Shown: positions 51,735 through 60,420 of the stretch, piece after piece
How positions within the stretch are numbered: position 1 is the stretch's first letter
Layout of the letters: each line of letters opens with the position of its first letter
Assembly (NCBI RefSeq): GCF_003014485.1
Contig: NZ_PYGA01000002.1
Coordinates: 434,001 to 498,000, forward strand
DNA: 64,000 nucleotides
Reading direction: 5' to 3'
Source: Murinocardiopsis flavida
GTDB lineage: Bacteria; Actinomycetota; Actinomycetes; Streptosporangiales; Streptosporangiaceae
Made by a program: the position numbers and the translations under genes
The notes under the pieces: generated by a model
Database searches by the model: none
Told to the model about the DNA's origin: nothing
Seen by the model: only the letters and a program-made list of their open reading frames with translations

Positions 51735-52553
51735 TCACCACTGCACGGTGGCCTTGGCGGCGAGGTCCCCATTGCCGTCCGCGACCACCGCGTGCGACGC
51801 GTCGTCCCCGTCGGCCACGGCCACCGTGATCTCGCGGTCGACGAAGAGCGGCGCGGTCGCGGTGAACGCGCAGCGGGCGGGTGTCCGCACCGGTGGGCGG
51901 GCGCCCCCGTCGCCGCGCATGACGGCGTCCAGCACCAGCAGCCGGGTGAGCGGACCGTGGACGAGCAGGTCCTCGAGTCCCTCCACGTGCCGGGCCCAGT
52001 GCCGGTCGTAGTGCACGCGGTGGGTGTTGAAGGTGATCGCGGAGAACCGGAAGAGGTGCCGGGAGTCCAGCGTGTGCCGGTGTGCGCGCCTGCCCTCCGT
52101 GTCGGCCCTGCGCGCCGGGGCCGGTGCCGCGCCCTCCTCCAGGAAGACGTCGTGCCACGTGCTCTCGACGGCCAGCTCGCCGGCCACGAAGTACCGCCTT
52201 TCGATGTCGGCGAAGACGAGCCGCCCGCTCTTGCCGACCTTCTCCGCGATGCGCCCCGGCCGCACACGCTGCTCGACGGTGTCCCCCAGCCGGATCGGCC
52301 GGTGGAAGAGCGTGTCCTCACCGGCGTACATCCTGCGCGGCAGATCGATCCCCGGCAGCACGTCGTCCTGCGGCGTACCGTCCGGGCGCAGCCCCTCCAC
52401 ACTGGAGGAGAAGGGGAAGTACAGCCCCTCCCACCCCGGGGGGAGCGGATCGCCCAGTGACAGCTCCGAGCGCTGCGGGGCGAAGGTCCCCCGGTAGTCC
52501 TCCGCCGGCGCGAGGTCCATGCGCTGCGTCCGTGACACGGTGTCGGCGCCCAT
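51735..52553 (-). CDS. HTD2/MaoC-type hydratase (itaconyl/mesaconyl-CoA hydratase-like)
   Basis: A 272-residue double-hotdog hydratase. The hydratase-2 motif is FRFSAITFNTHRVHYDRHWA near residue ~185. The N-terminal hotdog has RRMYAGEDTLFHRPIRLGD. Such proteins hydrate unsaturated dicarboxylyl-CoAs such as itaconyl- or mesaconyl-CoA, or act as FAS1-type dehydratases. Its start codon shares one base with the stop of the CoA-transferase gene (TGATG), so they are co-expressed. Confidence 0.88.
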   Translation of the reverse strand: MGADTVSRTQRMDLAPAEDYRGTFAPQRSELSLGDPLPPGWEGLYFPFSSSVEGLRPDGTPQDDVLPGIDLPRRMYAGEDTLFHRPIRLGDTVEQRVRPGRIAEKVGKSGRLVFADIERRYFVAGELAVESTWHDVFLEEGAAPAPARRADTEGRRAHRHTLDSRHLFRFSAITFNTHRVHYDRHWARHVEGLEDLLVHGPLTRLLVLDAVMRGDGGARPPVRTPARCAFTATAPLFVDREITVAVADGDDASHAVVADGNGDLAAKATVQW

Positions 52554-53830
52554 CAGAGTGTCCTCCGCTCCTTCAGCGCGGCGATCTCCTCAGGCGAGTA
52601 GCCGACGGCCGCGAGCACCTGATCGTTGTGCTCGCCGAGCCGGTTGGCGGTCCTCGCAGGGTCGGCGGGGGTCTCGCTCAGCTTGATCGGCTGACCGAAC
52701 ATCCGCAACCGGCCCATGGCCCCGTAGTCCGCCTCGACGACCATGTCGCGCTCCGCCGTGCCGGGATCCTCGACCACGTCCGCGATGGTGCGGAGCGCGG
52801 TCAGCGGCACCACGTCTCCCGCGAGCTTCTCCAGTTCGGCCTGGGTGCGGTTCGCGAACCAGGAGTCGACCAGCGGTTTGACCTTCCGGTCGTAGACATC
52901 CTTGTCGAAGCGCTTGCGCATGGTGTCGGTCTCCGGGTCGTCGGCGGCCTCGGGGGTGCCGAACAGCTCGCAGCTGACCTTCCACAGCTTGTCCGTGTAC
53001 CCGGCGAAGAACACCTGCCCATCGGCGCAGTCGAAGAGTTCGTACGGCCGCACCCACGCGTGCTCGTTGCCCGCGGGTTCGGCGGTCGTGCCGTTGACCG
53101 TGTAGTCGACCACGGCCGTCTCGGTGAGCGCGATGATGCTGTCGACCTGGGCGACGTCGACCTTCTGCCCGTCACCGCCGCGCTCGACGTGGCGGACCGC
53201 AGCCAAGGTGCCGATGACGGCGAACAGGGCCGCCGAGAGGTCGCCGATGGTGGTCCCGACGCGGACCGGCGCCATGCCGGGATATCCGTTCATGGACCAC
53301 AGGCCGCCCGCCGCCTGGGCCGTACTGTCGAAGGCCGGACGGCGGCTCCGGGAGCCGGTGTGGCCGTAGCCGGAGATCGCGGTGTACACGATCTTCGGGT
53401 TGACCTCCTTGAGCACGTCGTAGCCGACGCCGAGCTTCTCCATGGTGCCGGGCCGGAAGTTCTCCACCAGCACGTCCGCCTTTGCCACGAGGTCCTTGAG
53501 GACCTTCGTGCCCTCCTCGTGGGCGAGGTTGACCGTCATACCCAGTTTGCCCCGGTTGTACTGCCCGTAGTAGCCGCTGAACTCCTGCGCGGCCGCTGCC
53601 CCGGCGCCCTCGGCGCCCTCCTGGTCCTGCGCGGTCAGGTACGGGGGGAACCCGCGGGAGACGTCGGGATCGTTGGGGTTCTCGATCTTGACGACCGTGG
53701 CCCCCATGTCGGCGAGGATCTGGGCGGCGTAGGGGCCGGCCAGCACCCGCGAAAGATCCAGCACGACGATCCCGTCGAGTGCCCCGTCTCCGCCGCCGAG
53801 CTGGCGGATGAGGTCCGGCGTGGCGTCCAT
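52553..53830 (-). CDS. CaiB/BaiF family CoA-transferase
   Basis: A 425-residue family III CoA-transferase. It has VLDLSRVLAGPYAAQILADMGATVVKIE at the N-terminus (given in part) with the following catalytic Asp region (NRGKLGMTVNL, VENFRPGTMEKLG), then ISGYGHTGSRSRRPAFDSTAQAAGG. It moves CoA between carboxylic acids. ATG 53830 is used because the longer frame adds only a Pro-rich tail. In this operon it probably activates a branched or unsaturated acid, passed to the hydratase. Confidence 0.9.
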   Translation of the reverse strand: MDATPDLIRQLGGGDGALDGIVVLDLSRVLAGPYAAQILADMGATVVKIENPNDPDVSRGFPPYLTAQDQEGAEGAGAAAAQEFSGYYGQYNRGKLGMTVNLAHEEGTKVLKDLVAKADVLVENFRPGTMEKLGVGYDVLKEVNPKIVYTAISGYGHTGSRSRRPAFDSTAQAAGGLWSMNGYPGMAPVRVGTTIGDLSAALFAVIGTLAAVRHVERGGDGQKVDVAQVDSIIALTETAVVDYTVNGTTAEPAGNEHAWVRPYELFDCADGQVFFAGYTDKLWKVSCELFGTPEAADDPETDTMRKRFDKDVYDRKVKPLVDSWFANRTQAELEKLAGDVVPLTALRTIADVVEDPGTAERDMVVEADYGAMGRLRMFGQPIKLSETPADPARTANRLGEHNDQVLAAVGYSPEEIAALKERRTL

Positions 53831-53922
53831 GGTCGTCTCACTCCCTGGTGTCGGGCTTGGGGTCGGAGGCCGCGCGGGGTGCCGCTCGGGCGGCGGGCAC
53901 CGGGTCGCGTCCTCCTCATCGG

Positions 53923-55188
53923 TCAATCGGAGGATCCTCGCAGTTCAGCGAGCGCCTCGCGGGCGTACTCCCCCCGGATGCGCCCTGCCGCGACCATCCG
54001 GGCGGCCACCTCCGACACCTCCGCACCCACCGCGCCGGCCGAGGCCGCGAGGGTGCGGGCGTGCAGCGCCATGTGCCCGCGCTGGATCCCCTCCGCGGCC
54101 AGGGCCCGGCAGGCGGCCAGGTTCTGCACGAGGCCCACGGCCGCGATGACCTCTCCGAGTTCGAGGGCCGAACCGACTCCGAGAAGCGCGATCGCGGCCT
54201 GGGCGGTGGGGTGTGCCCGGGTGGCGCCGCCAACCAGGCCCACGGCAAGGGGCACCTCCAGCGTGCCCACCAGGTTGCCCGCCGCGTTCTTCTCGAAGCG
54301 CGAGAGCGCGGTGTAGCGGCCGTCCTTGACGGCATGGGAGTGGCATCCGGCCTCGACGGCGCGGGTGTCGTTCCCGGTGGCGAGCACGACGGCGCTGATG
54401 CCGTTCATGATCCCCTTGTTGTGGGTGGCGGCCCGGTAGGGGTCCGCGGCGGCGAAGGCGCCCGCGAGGACGATGTCGTCGACCACCCGGGAGCCGCCCA
54501 GCAGCGCCGCGTCGAACTCGCCGCGCACCCGCACGAGCCGCCGGTCGGCCTTGTTGCTGAGAATGCGCAGGAGCGAGCGGCCGCCGGAGAGCTCGGCCAG
54601 CCGGGGGGCGAGGGCCTCCGCCATCGTGTTGACGGCATTGGCGCCCATGGCGTCGCGGACGTCCACGATCAGGTGCACGACGAGATGGGTCCCCGAGGCC
54701 GTGGGTACCGCGCGGACCTCAAGGGACCGGGCTCCGCCGCCCAGCGTCACCAGGACGGGGTCCTGCTCGTTGGCGTGGGCGATGATCTCCTCTTCGGCCT
54801 CGAGGATCGCGAAACGGGCGTCCTCCGGGTTGGGGACGTCCACGAGCTGGACCTGGGAGATCATCACCGGCCCCGTGGTGGCGGCCCGGAGTCCGCCGAG
54901 CCCGCGGGCCATCCGTGCCGCGTTGGACGCGGCGGCCACCACGCTCGGCTCTTCGATGGCCATGGGAACGAGGTAGTCGCGGCCGTTGAGGGTCAGGTTG
55001 GTCGCGACTCCCAGCGGGACGCCGAAGACCCCGACGGCGTTCTCGATCATCTGGTCGGCCTGGTCGAGGCCGAGGCCGTCCCGGGGCTCGAAGGCGCCGG
55101 GGTCCGCCGCGGAATGCTCGGTGACCTTCGCGCGGCGGTCCTGGACACTGAGCTCTCGGAGCCCGGGGATACGGCTGTTGACCGGCAC
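53923..55188 (-). CDS. Class II HMG-CoA reductase (degradative type)
   Basis: A 421-residue HMG-CoA reductase of the bacterial degradative class: ENAVGVFGVPLGVATN, catalytic Glu80 in AIEEPSVVAAAS, DAMGANAVNTMAE, catalytic Lys in THNKGIMNG, Asp in NDTRAVEAG and His in GHMALHAR. It has no membrane anchor. The family oxidises mevalonate to HMG-CoA in mevalonate users, or makes mevalonate in some bacteria. GTG 55188 follows a perfect AGGAGGT site. Clustering with CoA-transferase and hydratase genes points to catabolism rather than isoprenoid synthesis. Confidence 0.93.
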   Translation of the reverse strand: MPVNSRIPGLRELSVQDRRAKVTEHSAADPGAFEPRDGLGLDQADQMIENAVGVFGVPLGVATNLTLNGRDYLVPMAIEEPSVVAAASNAARMARGLGGLRAATTGPVMISQVQLVDVPNPEDARFAILEAEEEIIAHANEQDPVLVTLGGGARSLEVRAVPTASGTHLVVHLIVDVRDAMGANAVNTMAEALAPRLAELSGGRSLLRILSNKADRRLVRVRGEFDAALLGGSRVVDDIVLAGAFAAADPYRAATHNKGIMNGISAVVLATGNDTRAVEAGCHSHAVKDGRYTALSRFEKNAAGNLVGTLEVPLAVGLVGGATRAHPTAQAAIALLGVGSALELGEVIAAVGLVQNLAACRALAAEGIQRGHMALHARTLAASAGAVGAEVSEVAARMVAAGRIRGEYAREALAELRGSSD

Positions 55189-55337
55189 GAAGCCACCTCC
55201 TGCGCACGGCACCCGGCAGGAGCGCCGGGCAGCCTTCTCACGATTCAGTGGCGAGGCTAGTGCCGGGCCGCGACGCACCGCATGGTCCGGGATCACATGA
55301 AAAACGCGCTTCACTGTGCCATGCGTCCATGCCGTGC

Positions 55338-57323
55338 TCATCCGCCCCCGCCGATGAGGCGTTCCCGCATCTCGTCCATGCGTACCGCCAGGGAGATCCG
55401 GAAGTAGTCCTCGTCGTCGCGCCAGCCGCGGTCGAGGATCCGGTCCAGTCGATCGAGCCGCTGGAGGATCGTGTTGACGTGGAAGTTGAGGGCGCGCGCG
55501 GCCTGGGTGGGGCTGGCTCCGTGGTGGACGTAGGCCCTCAGGGTGCGGAGCAGTTCCGTCCCTCGCTCGGCGTCGTAGCGCTTGACCTGCCCGAGGGTCC
55601 GGTGCAGGAAGTGCGTCATCGCGGGGGCGTCGGCGTCGAAGACGGCGGCGTAGGGAAGGTAGTCGCTCGTCCGGGCCAGGACATCGGAGACCTTGAGCGC
55701 CTCCAGCAGCCGCACCGTCTTCTTGACGAGGGGGAACTGCGTGCTCGACTCCCCCGGGGGCGGCATCACGCCGAGCACCTCGCCCTCGATGTGGTGGGCG
55801 ATTCCCCTCCGGATCTCCTCGGCCCGGTCCTCCAGCCCGGGCCCGCCCAAGACGACGACGAGCCCTTGGTGCTCTCCCCCGAGTGACGGCGCGGGTGCCA
55901 GCGACGCCGCCAGGCGCACCGCGCGGCCGCGCTGCCCGGCCGGCACGGAGAGCGCGAGGAGCGAGGTGAGGTCCGCGACGTCCACACCCCGCTGCCTGCC
56001 CCGGGCGGAGGCGTCCTGCCGGCGCCCGCCGTCCGCCGAGAGCAGGTCGGCGATGAGTTCGCTGTGCACGCGGTACTCCACCTCGGCGACGGCCTCCTGC
56101 GAGAGGAGGAGCAGGGCGCACACCTGCGCCGCGCGCTCGACGGTGCGTGCGTCCACATCGCTGAGGGGGAATCCGCCCCCGCCGAGGAAGACGGTGCCCA
56201 GGTGCCGCTCTCCCGCTGCGAACGCGGCGACCGCGTCGACGGGGCCGTCGTCCAGCGCGATGAGGCGCCCCGACTCCGCGCTGCGCCGCACCGCCTGGAG
56301 CAGTTCGGGGTCCTGGGGCGCGCCGGCCGCCGCCAGGCCGCCGCCCGCCGCGGCCAACGGGTTTCCCGCCTGGTCGCTCAGTGCCACGGGCCGCGCGAGC
56401 TCCTCGGCGAGCGTCGCCGCCACCGTGCTGAAGTCTCCGCCGGTCAGAACGGCTTCCACCAGCTTCCGGTGCACGGTGTGGGCCCTGTCCCGCTGGACGA
56501 GGTGTTCGGTCAGGCGCGAGAGCGCCCGGCGGGACTCGTCCTCGGCGCGCTGGAGGCTCCGCAGCGTCCGCGCGGTCTGGAGGACAACGGAGGCGTGATT
56601 GGCGAGCGCGGTCAGCAGCGCGGTGTCCTCAGGGGTGAACGCGTGCTCCTCCCTGGTCGCGACGAAGACCACCCCGAGGACCTCGTCCTCCGCCAGCATG
56701 GGGACGCCGAGCATGGAGACGATGCCCTCCGCGGCCACCGCCGCGTCGATCCCGGCCTCGTGGCGGCCGGTCTCGAAATCCGCGTATCGGAGCACCGACT
56801 CCCCGGAACGGCGCTCCACCACGAAACTCGCCAACCCCTTCCCCGGCGGCACCCGCAGCGCCTGGAACTCGGGGGAGACGGAGCCGATGGTCCTGCGGAC
56901 GAACAGTTCACGGGTCTGCGGGTCGTACTCCGAGAGGTACGTCAGATCGCTGCCCATCATCTGGTGGGCGCGGTCGACGATCTTCTCCAGCAGGACCTCG
57001 CCGTCACGCTCGGCGGCGAGCTCCCGTGCGCTGGAGAACAACGCTCCCAGCTCGTGCTCCCGGCGGCGCAGCCGCGCCCGCTCGCGCCTGCTCCTGGCGA
57101 TCCGCTCGGAGAGGTCCCGGACCGTGCGTCCGTCCAGGCCGAGAGAGGACAGGGCCCTGGAGGCGTCGGCCGCGCTCTCGGTGTCGCCGTCGGTGATCGA
57201 GGCGACGAGCATCGCCACCGCCGCGTCCCTGGACAAGGCCGGTTCGTCGGCGGGCCGGCCGGTCCCTGCCTGGTGTTCCACGCAGACCTCCACGTGACGC
57301 GCATGAGTGGGATGAGAGCTCAT
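55338..57323 (-). CDS. GAF-domain PucR/CdaR-type transcriptional regulator
   Basis: A 661-residue regulator. The N-terminal ~85 residues include a basic coiled coil (RIARSRRERARLRRREHEL). A GAF sensor domain follows (about 90-260; LVRRTIGSVSPEF-like ELFVRRTIGSVSPEF, GLASFVVERRSGESV, MLGVPMLAEDEVLGVVFVA). A second sensor-like region follows. The PucR C-terminal helix-turn-helix is LRTLRAYVHHGASPTQAARALNFHVNTILQRLDRL (given in part). It lies just upstream of the HMG-CoA reductase operon and divergent from the MFS gene, and probably controls both. Confidence 0.9.
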   Translation of the reverse strand: MSSHPTHARHVEVCVEHQAGTGRPADEPALSRDAAVAMLVASITDGDTESAADASRALSSLGLDGRTVRDLSERIARSRRERARLRRREHELGALFSSARELAAERDGEVLLEKIVDRAHQMMGSDLTYLSEYDPQTRELFVRRTIGSVSPEFQALRVPPGKGLASFVVERRSGESVLRYADFETGRHEAGIDAAVAAEGIVSMLGVPMLAEDEVLGVVFVATREEHAFTPEDTALLTALANHASVVLQTARTLRSLQRAEDESRRALSRLTEHLVQRDRAHTVHRKLVEAVLTGGDFSTVAATLAEELARPVALSDQAGNPLAAAGGGLAAAGAPQDPELLQAVRRSAESGRLIALDDGPVDAVAAFAAGERHLGTVFLGGGGFPLSDVDARTVERAAQVCALLLLSQEAVAEVEYRVHSELIADLLSADGGRRQDASARGRQRGVDVADLTSLLALSVPAGQRGRAVRLAASLAPAPSLGGEHQGLVVVLGGPGLEDRAEEIRRGIAHHIEGEVLGVMPPPGESSTQFPLVKKTVRLLEALKVSDVLARTSDYLPYAAVFDADAPAMTHFLHRTLGQVKRYDAERGTELLRTLRAYVHHGASPTQAARALNFHVNTILQRLDRLDRILDRGWRDDEDYFRISLAVRMDEMRERLIGGGG

Positions 57324-57332
57324 GAATCGAGC

Positions 57333-57394
57333 CCATCAATGTGGCGAAGATACATGTCACGGCTGTGGTGCCCCTCACTACCTTGCATTGATGG
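57333..57394. promoter_or_regulatory. Paired CCATCAATG operator-like sites
   Basis: CCATCAATG (57333-57341) and its inverse CATTGATGG (57386-57394) are 53 bases apart centre to centre, i.e. on the same DNA face. They lie between the divergent GAF-PucR regulator and MFS genes, suggesting a looping or dual-site operator for that regulator. Confidence 0.45.
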
Positions 57395-57465
57395 CGCACA
57401 TGGGCACCGGCAGCAGCCCCCATGCACCCGCCCCGACCGCACGGGTTGACCCGAGGGAGAGTGGT

Positions 57466-58821
57466 ATGACCGCCGCACACGACATCGACCGTGCCGGTCT
57501 GGACTCCCGCCGCCAACGGCGGCGTGCCGTCATCGGCAGCTCCGTGGGCACCATCATCGAGTGGTACGACTTCACGCTGTACGGTCTTGCCGCTGCGCTG
57601 GTCTTCGCTCCGCTGTTCTTCGGCGGGAGCGATCTCGCCGGCACCCTCGGCGCCTTCGCCACCTTCGCCGTCGGCTTCCTGGCCCGACCCATCGGCGGCC
57701 TGCTGCTCTCCCACTTCGGCGACAGGATCGGCCGCAAGGGGACCCTGCTGGTCACCCTGCTGATCATGGGCGGTGCCACAACGCTCATCGGCGTCCTGCC
57801 CACCCACGAGTCGATCGGCCTGTGGGCGCCGGTCCTGCTGATCTTCCTGCGGATCTTCCAGGGCGCCGGGGCGGGCGCGGAGTTCGCCGGGGCCATGACC
57901 ATGGCCAGCGAATCCTCGGCGACGGGACGGCGCGCCTTCACCGCCGGGTTCCCGGGCGCCTCCGTCTACGTGGGAATGGCCCTGGCGACGGCCACCTTCG
58001 CCGCCCTCACCGGGTCGATGTCCGATGAGACGTTCCTCGCCTGGGGGTGGCGCCTGCCGTTCCTCGCCAGTGTGGTGATCGTCGCCGTCGCGCTGTACTT
58101 CCGGTTCCGGGTGAAGGAGACCGCCGCCTTCGAGGCCGCGGAGGAGGCGGCCGCCGTCAGCCGTGCGCCCGTCGTGGACGCGGTGCGCAGCCACTGGCGC
58201 TTCCTCCTGCCGGGTATGGCGCTCTTCGTCTTCACGCTCCCCTGGGTCTACATCGTGCAGACGTTCGCGGTCTCCTACACCACCGGGACCCTGAACGTGG
58301 ACTCCACGCACACGCTCATCGGCCTGCTCACCGCCATGCTGCTCACCATTCCGGCGACCCTCGCCGCGGGGGCCCTCGCGGACCGGATCGGCCGCAAGCC
58401 CCTCCTCATGGGGGCCGCCGTCTTCGGCGTGGTCTTCGCCTTCCCCATGTTCATGCTCTACGAGACCGAGAACTCCCTCCTCGTGGCGCTGGGGCTCATC
58501 CTCGGTCTCGCCGTGATCCAGGGAGCGACCATCGGCGTCTCCGCGGCGATGATCGCCGAGATCTTCCCGACCCGGATGCGCTGGAGCGGCATCGCGCTCT
58601 CGCGAGAGCTGCCCGCCGCCGCCGCGGGCGGCACCGCGCCCATGGCGGCCACCTGGCTGGTCTCGATGGGCGGCGGAACCCCGTGGCTGGTGGCGGGCTA
58701 CCTGGTCGTGCTCAGCCTCATCGGCGTCGTCGGCATCCTGTACCTGCCCGAGACCCTCGTCAAGGCGCCTACGGGCGGCGGTACACCCGTTGCCCGCGGA
58801 ACCACGTCTCCTCGACCCTGA
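57466..58821 (+). CDS. MFS metabolite:H+ symporter (MHS family)
   Basis: A 451-residue major facilitator with 12 predicted spans of the metabolite:H+ symporter subfamily (ShiA/ProP/CitA type). It has SSVGTIIEWYDFTLYG at the first span, both DRIGRKG/DRIGRKP loop motifs, RIFQGAGAGAEFAGAM in span 4 and EIFPTRMRWSGIALSRELPA in the second half. ATG 57466 follows GAGGGAGAG. It probably imports an organic acid for the HMG-CoA-linked pathway. Its last 53 bases overlap the 3' end of the convergent amidohydrolase gene. Confidence 0.92.
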   Translation: MTAAHDIDRAGLDSRRQRRRAVIGSSVGTIIEWYDFTLYGLAAALVFAPLFFGGSDLAGTLGAFATFAVGFLARPIGGLLLSHFGDRIGRKGTLLVTLLIMGGATTLIGVLPTHESIGLWAPVLLIFLRIFQGAGAGAEFAGAMTMASESSATGRRAFTAGFPGASVYVGMALATATFAALTGSMSDETFLAWGWRLPFLASVVIVAVALYFRFRVKETAAFEAAEEAAAVSRAPVVDAVRSHWRFLLPGMALFVFTLPWVYIVQTFAVSYTTGTLNVDSTHTLIGLLTAMLLTIPATLAAGALADRIGRKPLLMGAAVFGVVFAFPMFMLYETENSLLVALGLILGLAVIQGATIGVSAAMIAEIFPTRMRWSGIALSRELPAAAAGGTAPMAATWLVSMGGGTPWLVAGYLVVLSLIGVVGILYLPETLVKAPTGGGTPVARGTTSPRP

Positions 58822-60388
58822 CCCGGGAGATCTCGTCCTCGGGGACGGTGAATACGTCGTCGCCGAGCACAACGAAGCAGGCATGGTGGCCGGGGGCGAT
58901 CCGCCCCAGCCCGGCCAAGCGGGTGAGCCGGGCGGCGCGGGCCGTGTAGAGCAGTACGGCCTGGGGCACCGTCACCGCTGCGGCCTGGCCGATGTCGGCG
59001 CCGGTGTAGGCGCGGCGGCGCACCGCCGCCTCGATGGAGACGAAGGGGTCGTCGGCCTCGCTCCACGCGGTGGCGGGGCAGTCCGAGGAGAGCGCCAGCG
59101 ATTCCACCTCCCGGTAGAGGGAGCGGATCGGATAGGCGTCCGGCACCTGGTCCGGGCGCAGGTTGTGCTCATACGCCTCGTACTCCGAGTACAGGAAGAT
59201 CGTGTGCGTGGCGATGCCGAAGGTCATCCGGGCCTTCCGGAGCCGCCCGACCAGCGCGGGGCTCATCAGGGTCGCGTGCTCGATCCGCACCGAGGGCCGA
59301 CCGTCCAGCCACGGCTCCTGGTCCCCGAATGCCTCCACCACGTGCGCGATGGCGCGGTCCCCCATGGCGTGCACGGCCAACTGCACCTCGTTGCGGCGGG
59401 CCCAGTCCGCCGCCGCCCGCAGGTCCGCGTCGGTGATGGTCCGCATCCCGTGGTCCGCCGACTCCGGATACGGCGTGCAGACCCAGGCCGTGCGGTTGGA
59501 GTAGGTGCCGTCCATGAGCACTTTGACCCCGCCCACGTACACGGGGCCCTCGCGTTCGTCGCCGCGGAGGTCCTCAAGGGGGGATTCCGGGTCCCATCCG
59601 AGGAACAGTGCGCTGTGCGGGAACGGTGTGCGCGCGGCGACCGAGCGGTACAGGGCGAGGGGGTCCGGCATCGCGGTGGCCAGCAGGTCGCACACGCCGA
59701 CGATGCCGCGGCGGAAGAGCCTCTCGCCCACCGCGCTGAGGAGATACTCGCGCTCGGAGACGCCGCGCCGCGGAATGTGGCGGCTCACCGCCAGGGTCGC
59801 CTCCCTCTCGGTCAGGATGCCGTTGGGGCGGCCCGACGCATCGCGTTCGAACCTGGCACCCGGCGGGTCCGGTGTCTGGGCGGTGATCCCGGCGAGCTCC
59901 AGCGCGCGGGTGTTGCACACCGCCGAGTGGCGGTCGGCGCGCCAGACCATCACCGGCCGCCCGGTGGACACGCGGTCGAGGTCGGCTGCGGTCGGCGAGC
60001 GCCCCTCCGGATACTTCGTCTCGTCGTAGCCCGTGCCGATGATCCACGCCCCGTCTCCGGCACCGCGCGCGGGGTTGGCGCGCAGCGCGTCGACCAGGCC
60101 GTCCAGTGAGCCCACCCGGGGCGGGAGGCACTCGGTCGCGTCGGCGGTGTCGGCCATGAGCGCGGGGTGGAGGTGCATGTCCAGCAGCCCGGGGAGCACC
60201 GTTCGACCCCCCAGGTCGCGGGCGCGGCGCCGGGCCGCGCCCGACAGCTCGGCGGCGTCCCCCACCCAGTCGATGACGCCCCCGCTGATGCGGAAGGCCG
60301 AGGCGAAGTCGGTCTCGCTCTCGGCCGTGAACACCTTGGCGTTGACGAAGACCTGCTCGTCGGCCTGCCCGTTGACCTGCTCGTTCAT
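58769..60388 (-). CDS. YtcJ-like amidohydrolase 1
   Basis: A 539-residue metal-dependent amidohydrolase of the YtcJ group: beta-sandwich start, GRTVLPGLLDMHLHP with the HxH metal pair, VHAMGDRAIAHVVEAFGD, RIEHATLMSP and LSSDCPATAWSEADDP (metal Asp). These enzymes act on N-formyl or cyclic amide substrates. ATG 60388 follows AAGGG. It is the last gene in the operon that begins beyond the window with the fused permease-ATPase. Its 3' end overlaps the MFS gene by 53 bp. Confidence 0.9.
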   Translation of the reverse strand: MNEQVNGQADEQVFVNAKVFTAESETDFASAFRISGGVIDWVGDAAELSGAARRRARDLGGRTVLPGLLDMHLHPALMADTADATECLPPRVGSLDGLVDALRANPARGAGDGAWIIGTGYDETKYPEGRSPTAADLDRVSTGRPVMVWRADRHSAVCNTRALELAGITAQTPDPPGARFERDASGRPNGILTEREATLAVSRHIPRRGVSEREYLLSAVGERLFRRGIVGVCDLLATAMPDPLALYRSVAARTPFPHSALFLGWDPESPLEDLRGDEREGPVYVGGVKVLMDGTYSNRTAWVCTPYPESADHGMRTITDADLRAAADWARRNEVQLAVHAMGDRAIAHVVEAFGDQEPWLDGRPSVRIEHATLMSPALVGRLRKARMTFGIATHTIFLYSEYEAYEHNLRPDQVPDAYPIRSLYREVESLALSSDCPATAWSEADDPFVSIEAAVRRRAYTGADIGQAAAVTVPQAVLLYTARAARLTRLAGLGRIAPGHHACFVVLGDDVFTVPEDEISRVRVEETWFRGQRVYRRP

Positions 60389-60420
60389 TGGTGCCCTTCT
60401 CTTGAGGTCGCCGGCGCCGC

